In this document: positions 29,904-37,493 of the stretch, piece by piece
How the letters are laid out: each line of letters begins with the position of its first letter
Position numbering within the stretch: position 1 is the first letter of the stretch
Assembly (NCBI RefSeq): GCF_012274265.1
Contig: NZ_JAANYY010000002.1
Location: 1,116,001-1,180,000, forward strand
DNA length: 64,000 nucleotides
Source: Sphingopyxis microcysteis
Lineage (GTDB): Bacteria > Pseudomonadota > Alphaproteobacteria > Sphingomonadales > Sphingomonadaceae
Direction of reading: 5' to 3'
Program-made: the position numbers and the translations under genes
The notes under the pieces: generated by a model
Database searches by the model: none
Seen by the model: the letters and a program-made list of their open reading frames with translations, nothing else
Told to the model about the DNA's origin: nothing

Positions 29904-29980
29904 CGTTCGTGTCGAGCGAAGTCGAGACACGTGAAGTCGAGCGCGAACTCGGCGTGTCTCGACTTCGCTCGACACGAACG
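29904..29980. repeat. palindromic repeat, family D copy 2
   Basis: A near-perfect palindrome has CGTTCGTGTCGAGCGAAGTC at one end and GACTTCGCTCGACACGAACG at the other. It sits between uvrA and the convergent membrane-protein gene and could act as a transcription end hairpin. Confidence 0.9.
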
Positions 29981-30001
29981 GGTTTGGGGTGGCCCGTCGG
30001 T

Positions 30002-30553
30002 TCAACGCCACACCGCTGACAGCGGGTAGAGTGCGATCAGCCAGATCAGGCAGGCGAGCACGACGCGGCGGTCCTTGGCCGCGATCGCCAGCAGCGCGGC
30101 GGGGAAAAAGCTCCACGCGATGATGAAGGTGCGCAGGCTGGTCGGCGCGGGCATGCCGTGCAGCCAGGCGACGGTGGCGGTCAACGCGACGTTGCACAGG
30201 AACACCCCGCCGATCACCTGGCGCCGGTGTTTGTCGAAATGGGCGTTGAGGTCGTCCCAGCCTTCGGGATCGTCGGGGAACACCAGCGACGCGGCGACGA
30301 AATAGAGCGCGGTGACGACGAAGCCGCCGAACAGCACCGGCCAGCTGAGGGGCAGCAGGTCGCGCACCGCCCAGCCGTACATCCAGAAGGTGACGACGTC
30401 GCACGACACGAACAGCCCGAGTAGCGCGGTCGGCCAGCCGATGCGGACGCGGTGCGACGCCTTGAGCGCGCGCGCCAGCCCGCCCAGCCCCTCGGCGAGC
30501 GCGAGCCCGAGGATCAGCCCGAACAGCGAAAAGATGAATTCAAACCCGCTCAT
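30002..30553 (-). CDS. small integral membrane protein, unknown
   Basis: This 183-residue, strongly hydrophobic protein has about five membrane spans (MSGFEFIFSLFGLILGLALA, then WPTALLGLFVSCDVVTFWMY, WPVLFGGFVVTALYFVAASL and two near the C-terminus). An acidic loop DDPEGWDDLNAHFDKHR lies between spans three and four. No family is recognised with confidence. It stands alone next to a long gene-free region. Confidence 0.7.
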   Translation of the reverse strand: MSGFEFIFSLFGLILGLALAEGLGGLARALKASHRVRIGWPTALLGLFVSCDVVTFWMYGWAVRDLLPLSWPVLFGGFVVTALYFVAASLVFPDDPEGWDDLNAHFDKHRRQVIGGVFLCNVALTATVAWLHGMPAPTSLRTFIIAWSFFPAALLAIAAKDRRVVLACLIWLIALYPLSAVWR

Positions 30554-30847
30554 ATGCCCCCCGGCGCTTTACCCCTGCCGCCCTCGGGCGCGTTCCGGGA
30601 TCGATCGCCCTGCCCTATCGCAACCGGGCGCCCGATCAAGCCCGCGCGCGGTCGGGCGATGAGGGAAAGGGCGGCGGAGGGCGCGATGTTGGTCCAAAGT
30701 TCAGCAAAGTTCAGCCTTACGCGCTGTTTTGCTGTCACCCTGCCGCGCGCGGGATAATCCGTCGCGGGGAGGTGTCCGCATGACGGGCGGCAACCGCTTC
30801 TGTCGATGATTTGAAAGAGCCGCGATGAAGGCTGGCACAGCGAAATA

Positions 30848-30875
30848 ATGTAGGAAAGCGGTTATTTTCCTACAT
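30848..30875. repeat. perfect 10-bp inverted repeat
   Basis: ATGTAGGAAA and TTTCCTACAT are separated by 8 bases (GCGGTTAT). It could be an operator or a small hairpin. It stands alone in a gene-free stretch. Confidence 0.6.
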
Positions 30876-30955
30876 CGTCACCCGTCCCCGATTCCCGTGC
30901 TCGTCACCCGGACGGGATCGGGATCGCGCTTTGAGCCGCCGGTAGCAAGAAGGGA

Positions 30956-31266
30956 TCTCACGCAAAGGCGCAAAGGCGCGAAGAAGGAAGGAAGAGGGTT
31001 TCGCACGAAGACACAAAGTCACGAAGGGGGCGGTCTCAGGCGCAACCGTGGTGCAGAAGCCTGACGTTTCGATTTGGCTGCCGGACTTTGTCCGGCCATC
31101 AAATGGCAAAGGTTAACTGGTTCACGTCGTCGGCGGCCCGGAGCCGCAATCTTTGTGCCCCTTCGACTGCCTTGCAGGCGCTCAGGACAGGCTTTGTGTC
31201 TTTGTGTGAGATATTTCTTTCTCTTTCTCTCTTCCTTCTTCGCGCCTTTGCGCCTTTGCGTGAGAC
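30956..31266. repeat. large inverted repeat, family G
   Basis: The left arm 30956-31025 (containing CGCAAAGGCGCAAAGGCGCG and ACACAAAGTCACGAAG) is the inverse of the right arm 31192-31266 (containing GTCTTTGTGTGAG and CGCGCCTTTGCGCCTTTGCG). A fragment related to other palindromes (CCTTCGACTGCCTTGCAGGC) lies just inside the right arm. No gene is enclosed. Confidence 0.75.
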
Positions 31267-31271
31267 CCTTC

Positions 31272-31583
31272 TTACCCCACCGCCCGCGCCGTCACATCTT
31301 CGCCCGAGAAAATCCGCATCACCGGCGGCTGCGGTGAGAGGGCGCGCATTTCGGCGACGAAGGCGCCCGACGCGGGGACCGCGAAATGGGCGCGCACCGC
31401 GGCCATATCCGCCCACTCCTCGACAAAGACGAGGCGGTCGGGGTTTTCGACATCGACATGGCAGTTGTGCCCCAGACACCCCGGTTCGGAGCGCGACCGC
31501 GCGCTATGCTCGATGCCGAGCGCAATCATGCGCTCGCGATGCTCGGGGGTCAGGATGACGTGGCCGGTGATGAGGATCATCAT
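31272..31583 (-). CDS. putative quinol monooxygenase (ABM domain)
   Basis: This 103-residue single-domain protein is of the antibiotic-biosynthesis-monooxygenase / YgiN type. It has ILITGHVILTPEHRERMIAL at the N-terminus, SRSEPGCLGHNCHVDVENPD, and VFVEEWADMAAVRAHF, the usual ferredoxin-like pattern. Such proteins oxidise quinols or degrade haem-like substrates without a cofactor; the specific reaction is not evident. ATG at 31580 is an equally good start. It lies upstream of and divergent from the AAA-ATPase gene. Confidence 0.8.
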   Translation of the reverse strand: MMILITGHVILTPEHRERMIALGIEHSARSRSEPGCLGHNCHVDVENPDRLVFVEEWADMAAVRAHFAVPASGAFVAEMRALSPQPPVMRIFSGEDVTARAVG

Positions 31584-31615
31584 TGCGTTATGTCCTATGG
31601 AAATGCTTATATGTC

Positions 31616-31647
31616 CTGATTCTGATCATCGGATCGGCCAAAATCAG
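31616..31647. promoter_or_regulatory. inverted repeat upstream of the AAA-PIN pair
   Basis: CTGATT and AATCAG bracket a 20-base centre that contains overlapping GATC-rich repeats. It lies 41 bases before the ATPase start, where an operator would sit. No promoter consensus is clear. Confidence 0.3.
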
Positions 31648-31687
31648 ATTTCTCGGATGAGACCATATTAGTGGAAGCCCATAAAAG

Positions 31688-33019
31688 ATGAAAATTGGCA
31701 TAAAAATGGATAACTTCCGTTGTTTTTCGTCGACAGGTCCGGTCCGCTTGGCACCTATCACGGTTCTTGTAGGTGAGAACAGTTCGGGAAAAACATCATT
31801 CATGGCTGCCGTGAGGTTTTTACTGGAAGCATTCAGATCATCTTCTTCAACTTCATTTAATAGTGAACCATATTTTTTGGGAAGCTTTGAGCAAATAGCG
31901 CATTATCGCGGCGGACGAACGGGACGAGCAAAACGCTTCTCGCTTGGGATCGAAACCTCACCTGGCGACCAAGGAGACTTGTTCCCTGATGGACGAAAGA
32001 CCGAGGGAACCGCATCTCATTCACTCACTTTTGAAAAAGGTCAAACGAGTCAGCCAGAGCTAGTTCAATATAGCGTGAAGTCGGGCGACATACTGGCCAG
32101 CTTTGACGTTTCAGCTCCAAAGACGAATATCCAAATACTAAAAAGCGGCAAGAACGTATTTAGCATAGACCCGGACCGTCTCCCGCCATCCTCCCTCATC
32201 AGAAAAGATCCTTATTTTCTCGGATTCTTCGTTGAAGACCTTTTGATTCGAAGCAGGTCAGAAAGAGATAAATTCAGCAAAGAAGAACAGGCAACTCTAC
32301 GGGTAGTACAAAACATATTTCGGGGATCGAGAAGATTTTTGTCTTACTCGGTATTTGCGTCGGCGCCCGTACGAATCCAACCGAGACGGGTATACACGCC
32401 GTCGGAACTGACCTCATCAAATGCTGGCGAGCAGGTGCCATTAGAGATGGCAAATCAAAAGTTGGCATATCCAGAAGCGTGGAAAAAAAGCCGAGAAAGA
32501 ATGAACGAGTTTGGGTCCAGAGCGGGTCTGTTTGAAGACATTGAGGTCAAGAGATTTGGACGAAGCGACAGCGATCCCTTTCAAATTCAGATAAAAAATA
32601 GCGGCCCATCAGTGAACATTGCCGACGTTGGATACGGAGTATCTCAAGCTCTTCCTCTTCTATATCCGCTGCAGAATGAGACAAAATATGGGGCATTCTT
32701 GATCCAGCAACCTGAGGTACATTTGCACCCTAAGGCGCAGGCCGAATTCGGATCGCTAATTGCTGGCCTTTCGTCAAACTCACCAGACAAAATCTACGTC
32801 ATCGAAACTCATTCTGACTTCATCGTTGATAGGCTAAGATCTGAGGTCAGAGCCGGAAACATATCGAACAATGATGTATCAATTCTATTTTTCAGAAAGA
32901 GCGGATTGGACATAAGAATTCACGACATACTTTTAAATGAAAAGGGAGATATTGTTGGATACCCAGAAGATTATCGAGATTTTTTCCTAAGAGAGCAGGC
33001 AAGGGTCCTTGGCATCTGA
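31688..33019 (+). CDS. AAA-family ATPase (DUF3696/OLD-like), accessory
   Basis: This 443-residue ABC-type ATPase has Walker A GENSSGKTS (residues 29-37), a signature-like GYGVSQALPLL (about 315-325), Walker B region LIQQPEVHLHP (about 338-348) and the H-motif ETHSDF (His about 375). The layout matches the DUF3696 branch of OLD/RecF-like ATPases found in defence islands and toxin pairs. The Walker B acidic position is Gln (QQPE), not the usual Asp/Glu. Composition is AT-rich: the line from 32821 to 32880 has 26 G/C of 60, far below neighbours. It overlaps the PIN gene by one base, so the two are translated together. A defence role is inferred. Confidence 0.88.
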   Translation: MKIGIKMDNFRCFSSTGPVRLAPITVLVGENSSGKTSFMAAVRFLLEAFRSSSSTSFNSEPYFLGSFEQIAHYRGGRTGRAKRFSLGIETSPGDQGDLFPDGRKTEGTASHSLTFEKGQTSQPELVQYSVKSGDILASFDVSAPKTNIQILKSGKNVFSIDPDRLPPSSLIRKDPYFLGFFVEDLLIRSRSERDKFSKEEQATLRVVQNIFRGSRRFLSYSVFASAPVRIQPRRVYTPSELTSSNAGEQVPLEMANQKLAYPEAWKKSRERMNEFGSRAGLFEDIEVKRFGRSDSDPFQIQIKNSGPSVNIADVGYGVSQALPLLYPLQNETKYGAFLIQQPEVHLHPKAQAEFGSLIAGLSSNSPDKIYVIETHSDFIVDRLRSEVRAGNISNNDVSILFFRKSGLDIRIHDILLNEKGDIVGYPEDYRDFFLREQARVLGI

Positions 33020-33441
33020 TGTGTATTATAGTCGACGCGAATGCGGCACATCACATGTGTCCAACCGACGAAGCCGGAGCGGCGGTGTTGCGATGGTTAT
33101 TGCGCGGATCGGGAAAGCTGGTCGTGTCCGATGACCTGCTTAGGGAGTTAAGACCAACAAAGCTATTTGCGACTATTACAACCCTAGGGCAAGCTGGCAA
33201 ACTCGTGCGAGCGGATAGCGACCGCTGCGACGCGCGAAAAGCCGAGCTTGAGGGTAGTGCAGCACTCGTGTCGGACGACCCGCATGTGGTCGCACTAGCC
33301 AGCGTAACGGGATGCGCGTTAATTTTCACGCACGACCAAAATTTGCATGTTGATCTGAAGAATAGAGCGCTCGTCACTCACTCTTGCGCTATTTATCAAA
33401 CGACCGCGCACCGACACCTGCTCACGCAGTGCCATTGCTAA
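33019..33441 (+). CDS. PIN-domain nuclease, partner of AAA ATPase
   Basis: This 140-residue protein starts MCIIVDANAA. The acidic set expected of a PIN RNase is visible: Asp6, Glu43 (LLRELRP), Asp86/Asp87 (SDDPHVVALA) and Asp106 with Asp112 (FTHDQNLHVD). It likely cleaves RNA in a metal-dependent way. It starts on the last base of the ATPase stop codon (TGATG), indicating translational coupling and a joint function. Its composition is closer to the chromosome than that of the ATPase. No classic antitoxin gene adjoins it, so the ATPase may be its controller. Confidence 0.82.
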   Translation: MCIIVDANAAHHMCPTDEAGAAVLRWLLRGSGKLVVSDDLLRELRPTKLFATITTLGQAGKLVRADSDRCDARKAELEGSAALVSDDPHVVALASVTGCALIFTHDQNLHVDLKNRALVTHSCAIYQTTAHRHLLTQCHC

Positions 33442-33451
33442 CCGCGCCTTC

Positions 33452-33491
33452 CATGACACTTCCATGACACTTCCTGTCACAAACACGTCAC
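33452..33491 (+). promoter_or_regulatory. four-unit Pho box of pstS
   Basis: Four 7-mers are spaced exactly 11 bases start to start: CATGACA (33452), CATGACA (33463), CTGTCAC (33474) and ACGTCAC (33485). The last two fit the PhoB direct-repeat consensus (CTGTCAT-N4-CTGTCAY); the first two are the same core in the other orientation. It lies between the PIN gene and pstS and supports phosphate-starvation control. Confidence 0.75.
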
Positions 33492-33574
33492 ACAAAACCC
33501 CCAAATGGCGCTCAGCGAGTCGCCGCGGGGGTGGTGGCTTGGTTCGGTAACGACCCCCATCAACAGGATTTTCC

Positions 33575-34636
33575 ATGGCTCAGAAATTCGCGCCCCGCAC
33601 CCTTGGCGTCGTTGGCGCCGCCGTGTGCGCGCTGGCGCTTTCCGCCTGTCAGGATCAGGCTTCGTCGGGCGGCGGCGCGCGCGATTATATCAGCGCGGTC
33701 GGTTCGTCGACGGTCTATCCCTTTGCCACCGCTGTCGGCGAAAAATTCGCCGAAGCGACGGGCAACAAGACGCCGAAGATCGACAGCACCGGCACCGGCG
33801 GCGGCTTTGAACGCTTTTGTTCGGGCGTCGGCGGCGACACCCCCGACATCGCCAACGCATCGCGCCGGATCAAGAAGAAGGAGTTCGACACCTGCGTCGC
33901 CAATGGCGTCAAGGACATCGTCGAAGTCCAGATCGGCATCGACGGCATCGCGCTGGGCGAAGCGACGCGCGGGCCCGGATTCCAGCTGACCGAAGAAGAT
34001 GTGTACAAGGCGCTGGCCGCGAACCCCTATGGCAAGCCCAACACCGCCAAGACGTGGAAAGACGTCAACCCGGCGCTGCCCGCGGTCGCGATTTCGGTGT
34101 TCGGCCCGCCGTCGACCAGCGGCACGTACGACGCGTTCAAGGAGCTGATCCTGGGCCGCGGTTGCGATGCGAACCCCGAGATGAAGGCGCTGAAGGACAG
34201 CGACAAGGACAAGCACGAAGCGACCTGCACGACGCTGCGCGGCGCGCCCTTCTATGTCGAGCAGGGCGAGAATGATAACCTCATCATCTCGAAGCTCGAC
34301 AAGAACCCGACCAGCCTGGGCATCTTCGGCTTTTCGTATCTCGATGCGAACAAGGACAAGATCAAGGCGGTGCCGGTGCAGGGCGTCGCGCCGACCTATG
34401 CGGCGATCGCCGACGGCAGCTATCCGGGTTCGCGCCCGCTGTTCATCTATATCAAGAAGGCGCATGTCGGCGTCGTCCCCGGGCTGGCCGAGTTCGTCGC
34501 CGAGTTCCTGAAGGGCGCGGGCGACGGCGGCTATCTGAACGCCAAGGGGCTGATCGTGTCGCCGAAGCCGATCGCGGACGCCGCGAAGGCGAACGGCACG
34601 AACATGACCGCGCTCAACGGTGCCGAGCTGAAGTAG
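33575..34636 (+). CDS. pstS: phosphate ABC transporter, phosphate-binding protein
   Basis: This 353-residue periplasmic phosphate receptor of the high-affinity Pst transporter carries an N-terminal signal ending in a lipobox-like LALSAC. Phosphate-loop motifs are GSSTVYPFATAVGEKF, GTGGGFERFCSGVGGDTPDI and the late SGTYDAFKELILG. The start ATG at 33575 has CAGGA upstream. It is first in the pst-pho operon, behind a Pho box, and is followed by a hairpin terminator that may set a high pstS to pstC ratio. Confidence 0.97.
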   Translation: MAQKFAPRTLGVVGAAVCALALSACQDQASSGGGARDYISAVGSSTVYPFATAVGEKFAEATGNKTPKIDSTGTGGGFERFCSGVGGDTPDIANASRRIKKKEFDTCVANGVKDIVEVQIGIDGIALGEATRGPGFQLTEEDVYKALAANPYGKPNTAKTWKDVNPALPAVAISVFGPPSTSGTYDAFKELILGRGCDANPEMKALKDSDKDKHEATCTTLRGAPFYVEQGENDNLIISKLDKNPTSLGIFGFSYLDANKDKIKAVPVQGVAPTYAAIADGSYPGSRPLFIYIKKAHVGVVPGLAEFVAEFLKGAGDGGYLNAKGLIVSPKPIADAAKANGTNMTALNGAELK

Positions 34637-34647
34637 GTTTCCCCCCC

Positions 34648-34689
34648 GGTGGCCGGATGGGGCTTGCCCGGTCCGGCCACCGCTTTTTT
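34648..34689 (+). terminator. internal terminator after pstS
   Basis: GGTGGCCGGA and TCCGGCCACC form a 10-bp stem followed by GCTTTTTT. It lies just after the pstS stop and before pstC and probably causes partial termination within the operon. Confidence 0.75.
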
Positions 34690-34740
34690 GGACGTCACCA
34701 AATTGCCATGCTCGCTGAGCAAAGGCTGTTGCAAATTCAC

Positions 34741-34820
34741 CGTAGCCCTGAGCTTGTCGAAGGGCGTCTCGCAGGAAAGCGCCTGATCGGCAGGCGCCCT
34801 TCGACAGGCTCAGGGCTACG
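34741..34820. repeat. palindromic repeat, family E copy 1
   Basis: The arms CGTAGCCCTGAGCTTGTCGA and TCGACAGGCTCAGGGCTACG define the family E core. Two related copies are near and inside pdhB (46745 and 47909). It is placed in the pstS-pstC gap. Confidence 0.9.
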
Positions 34821-34862
34821 GTTTTTTGGCGCACCCGCGGCGCACCGCAAGATGAGGACCAA

Positions 34863-36239
34863 GTGACCTTTAACGCCGCCGCCCTGTTACTCCTGATCGC
34901 GGGCCTCGCGCTGATCGGCTGGATTGCCGGTCGGCAGCGGTCGAACCTGCTTGCGGGGCGTGCGGGGACCAAGTTGCATTCGCGGCCGCAATATCATGGC
35001 TGGTATGTCGCGCTGTGGCTGTTCGCGCCCGCGGCGCTGTTCCTGGCGGTGTGGTCGTCGGTGTCGCCGGGACTGATCACCAACGAGGTGCTGGCGAGCG
35101 AGGCGGCCGAGAGCCTGCCCGCCTTTGGTTTCGAGCGCGGGGCGATCCTGTCCGATGCGCGCAGCGTCGCGCAGGGCAAGCAGGACGCGGTGCGGCTGCC
35201 CGCCGCGGCGCCGCTGGTCCAGCCCTATGCCGATGCGGCGCACAAATATGCGTGGATCGGCATCGCGGCGATGCTGGCGCTGGCGCTGGCGGGCGGGCTT
35301 TATGCCTTTACCCGCATCAAGCCCGATTTCCGCGCGCGAACGCGGGTCGAACGGATCGTGATGGCGGTGCTGCTGCTCGCGTCGCTCGTCGCGATCCTGA
35401 CGACGTTCGGGATCGTGCTGTCGCTGCTGTTCGAATCGATCCGCTTCTTCCGCCTTGTCTCGCCCGTCGAGCTGCTGTTCGGGACGACCTGGGCGCCGAC
35501 GAGTGGCGCGCCGCAGCCCGACACCTTTGGCGGCATCCCGCTGTTCTGGGGAACGGTGCTGATCGGCGCGATCATCGCGATGATCGTCGCGATCCCGATC
35601 GGGATGATGACGGCGGTGTACCTGACCCAATATGCCGCGCCGGTCGTGCGCCGCTGGGTCAAGCCGATCCTGGAGATTTTGGCCGGGGTGCCGACCGTCG
35701 TTTACGGCTATTTCGCCGCGCTAACCGTTGCCCCTGCCTTGCGCGAATTTGCGGTGATGCTGGGCATTCCCAACGCCTCAACCGAAAGCGCGCTGGCGGC
35801 GGGGATCGTGATGGGGGTGATGATCATCCCGTTCGTCTCATCCATGGCCGACGACAGCATCAACGCGGTGCCGCAGGCGATGCGCGACGGGTCGCTGGCG
35901 CTGGGCGCGACCCCGAACGAGACGATCCGCCAGGTGCTGATCCCCGCCGCGCTGCCCGGCGTAATGGGCGGCATCTTGCTCGCGGTCAGCCGCGCGATCG
36001 GCGAGACGATGATTGTGGTGATGGCCGCCGGCCTGTCGGCGAACATGACCGCCAACCCCTTTGCCAGCGTCACCACGGTGACCGCGCAGATCGTCAAGCT
36101 GCTGACCGGCGACCAGGAATTCGACAGCGCCAAGACGCTCGCCGCCTTTGCGCTGGGGCTGGTGCTGTTCATCGTCACCCTGCTGCTCAACATCGCCGCG
36201 CTGCGGATCGTGAAAAAGTATCGCGAAGCTTATGAATAG
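34863..36239 (+). CDS. pstC: phosphate ABC transporter permease PstC
   Basis: This 458-residue inner-membrane permease of the Pst transporter starts at GTG 34863, with GAGGA upstream and no nearby usable ATG. The N-terminal extension has two extra spans before the core. The core contains KPILEILAGVPTVVYGYFA and the ABC-permease coupling segment DGSLALGATPNETIRQVLIP. The gene overlaps pstA by 8 bases. Confidence 0.95.
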   Translation: MTFNAAALLLLIAGLALIGWIAGRQRSNLLAGRAGTKLHSRPQYHGWYVALWLFAPAALFLAVWSSVSPGLITNEVLASEAAESLPAFGFERGAILSDARSVAQGKQDAVRLPAAAPLVQPYADAAHKYAWIGIAAMLALALAGGLYAFTRIKPDFRARTRVERIVMAVLLLASLVAILTTFGIVLSLLFESIRFFRLVSPVELLFGTTWAPTSGAPQPDTFGGIPLFWGTVLIGAIIAMIVAIPIGMMTAVYLTQYAAPVVRRWVKPILEILAGVPTVVYGYFAALTVAPALREFAVMLGIPNASTESALAAGIVMGVMIIPFVSSMADDSINAVPQAMRDGSLALGATPNETIRQVLIPAALPGVMGGILLAVSRAIGETMIVVMAAGLSANMTANPFASVTTVTAQIVKLLTGDQEFDSAKTLAAFALGLVLFIVTLLLNIAALRIVKKYREAYE

Positions 36240-37488
36240 GGAAACTGCCCCCACCGACTGGAAAGCCGCGGCGATGCAGAAGCGCATCGCGGGCCGCTAC
36301 GCCGCCGAACGCCGGTTCCGGCTGATCGGGCTGGGCGCGGTGCTGCTGTCGGGCGCATTCCTGGCGTTCCTGCTGTTCGTGATGGTCGGCAACGGCGCGC
36401 GCGGCTTTACCTATACCAATGTCGCGGTGCCGATCGATTTCAAGGCGATGCCGCTGACCGTCGACAAGGCGCGGCTGGATGATGGCGACGCCGATCAGGT
36501 GATCGCGAATGCCGGGCTCGCCGACATCGTCGCCTTTGCCGCCGACGAGGCGCTGGGCGACGGTGGGTCTGAGCTGATTTCGGAGAACGCCTGGAAAGAG
36601 GTGCGCACCGCGATCAAGGACGACCCGGCGCTGCTGGACGGCGAGACGGTGTTCGAACTGCCCGCGGCGAGTGCGGTCGATATCATGGCGAAGGAAGGCG
36701 CGCGCGGCGAGCTCGGCGCCAAGGTCGATGCGCTGGAACGCGAGGGGAAGCTGTCGACGGGCATCCACTGGCCCTTCTTCCGCAACGCCGACGCCACCGA
36801 TCCCGCGGTGGCGGGGATCTGGGGCGCGCTCAAGGGATCGGTGCTGACAATCTTCATCGCCTTCCTGATCGCCTTTCCGACCGGCGTGCTCGCGGCGCTG
36901 TATCTCGAAGAATATGCGCCAAAGAACCGCTGGACCGACCTGATCGAGGTGTCGATCAACAATCTGGCCGCGGTGCCGTCGATCATCTTTGGCCTGCTCG
37001 CGCTCGCGGTGTTCATCAACTGGTTCGGCCTCTGTCAGGCGAGCCCGCTCGTTGGCGGGCTGACGCTGGCGCTGATGACGATGCCGGTGATCGTGATCGC
37101 CAGCCGCAACGCGATCAAATCGGTGCCGCCGTCGATCCGCGATGCGGCGCTGGGCGTGGGCGCAAGCCCGGTGCAGGTGGTGTTCCACCATGTCCTGCCG
37201 CTCGCCCTCCCCGGCATTTTGACCGGCACGATCATCGGCATGGCGCGCGCGCTGGGCGAGACCGCGCCGCTGCTCCTCGTCGGGATGCGCGCCTTTATCG
37301 GCGACGTGCCGGGCGGCATCTGCTCGCCGTCGACGGTGCTGCCGATGCAGATCTTCCTCTGGTCGGACGAAGTCGACCGGGGCTTTGTCGAGAAAACCTC
37401 CGCCGCGATCATCGTGCTGCTTATCGTGCTGCTGTCGATGAACGCCTTTGCGATCTATCTTCGCAACAAATTCGAAAAACGCTGGTGA
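36232..37488 (+). CDS. pstA: phosphate ABC transporter permease PstA (DUF3333 N-terminus)
   Basis: This 418-residue permease pairs with PstC. The first third has a single span followed by a large periplasmic region, the DUF3333 form usual in alphaproteobacterial PstA. The core has EVSINNLAAVPSIIFGLLAL and the coupling segment DAALGVGASPVQVVFHHVLP. The start ATG lies within the end of pstC. Confidence 0.95.
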   Translation: MNRETAPTDWKAAAMQKRIAGRYAAERRFRLIGLGAVLLSGAFLAFLLFVMVGNGARGFTYTNVAVPIDFKAMPLTVDKARLDDGDADQVIANAGLADIVAFAADEALGDGGSELISENAWKEVRTAIKDDPALLDGETVFELPAASAVDIMAKEGARGELGAKVDALEREGKLSTGIHWPFFRNADATDPAVAGIWGALKGSVLTIFIAFLIAFPTGVLAALYLEEYAPKNRWTDLIEVSINNLAAVPSIIFGLLALAVFINWFGLCQASPLVGGLTLALMTMPVIVIASRNAIKSVPPSIRDAALGVGASPVQVVFHHVLPLALPGILTGTIIGMARALGETAPLLLVGMRAFIGDVPGGICSPSTVLPMQIFLWSDEVDRGFVEKTSAAIIVLLIVLLSMNAFAIYLRNKFEKRW

Positions 37489-37493
37489 CCTGA

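Larger units (their letters stand above)
30554..31271. other. 718-base gene-free accessory region
   Basis: No reading frame here looks like a gene. The left part is ordinary GC-rich sequence with an isolated palindrome at 30848-30875. The right part is a pair of long inverted arms (30956-31025 and 31192-31266) around about 165 bases. Translations of the arms give only low-complexity repeat peptide. Confidence 0.7.

Noticed and set aside
30870..31109. 79-codon reverse-strand frame in the gene-free region
   Set aside because: Its C-terminal half is the translation of the family G repeat arm, and the rest has no coding character.
31158..31190. Extra copy of a family D/E palindrome
   Set aside because: Only a short fragment (CCTTCGACTGCCTTGCAGGC and a few more bases) without the inverse arm; noted within family G instead.
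35015..36235. 406-codon forward open frame within pstC
   Set aside because: Out-of-frame shadow; the pstC frame carries all family motifs and overlaps pstA correctly.
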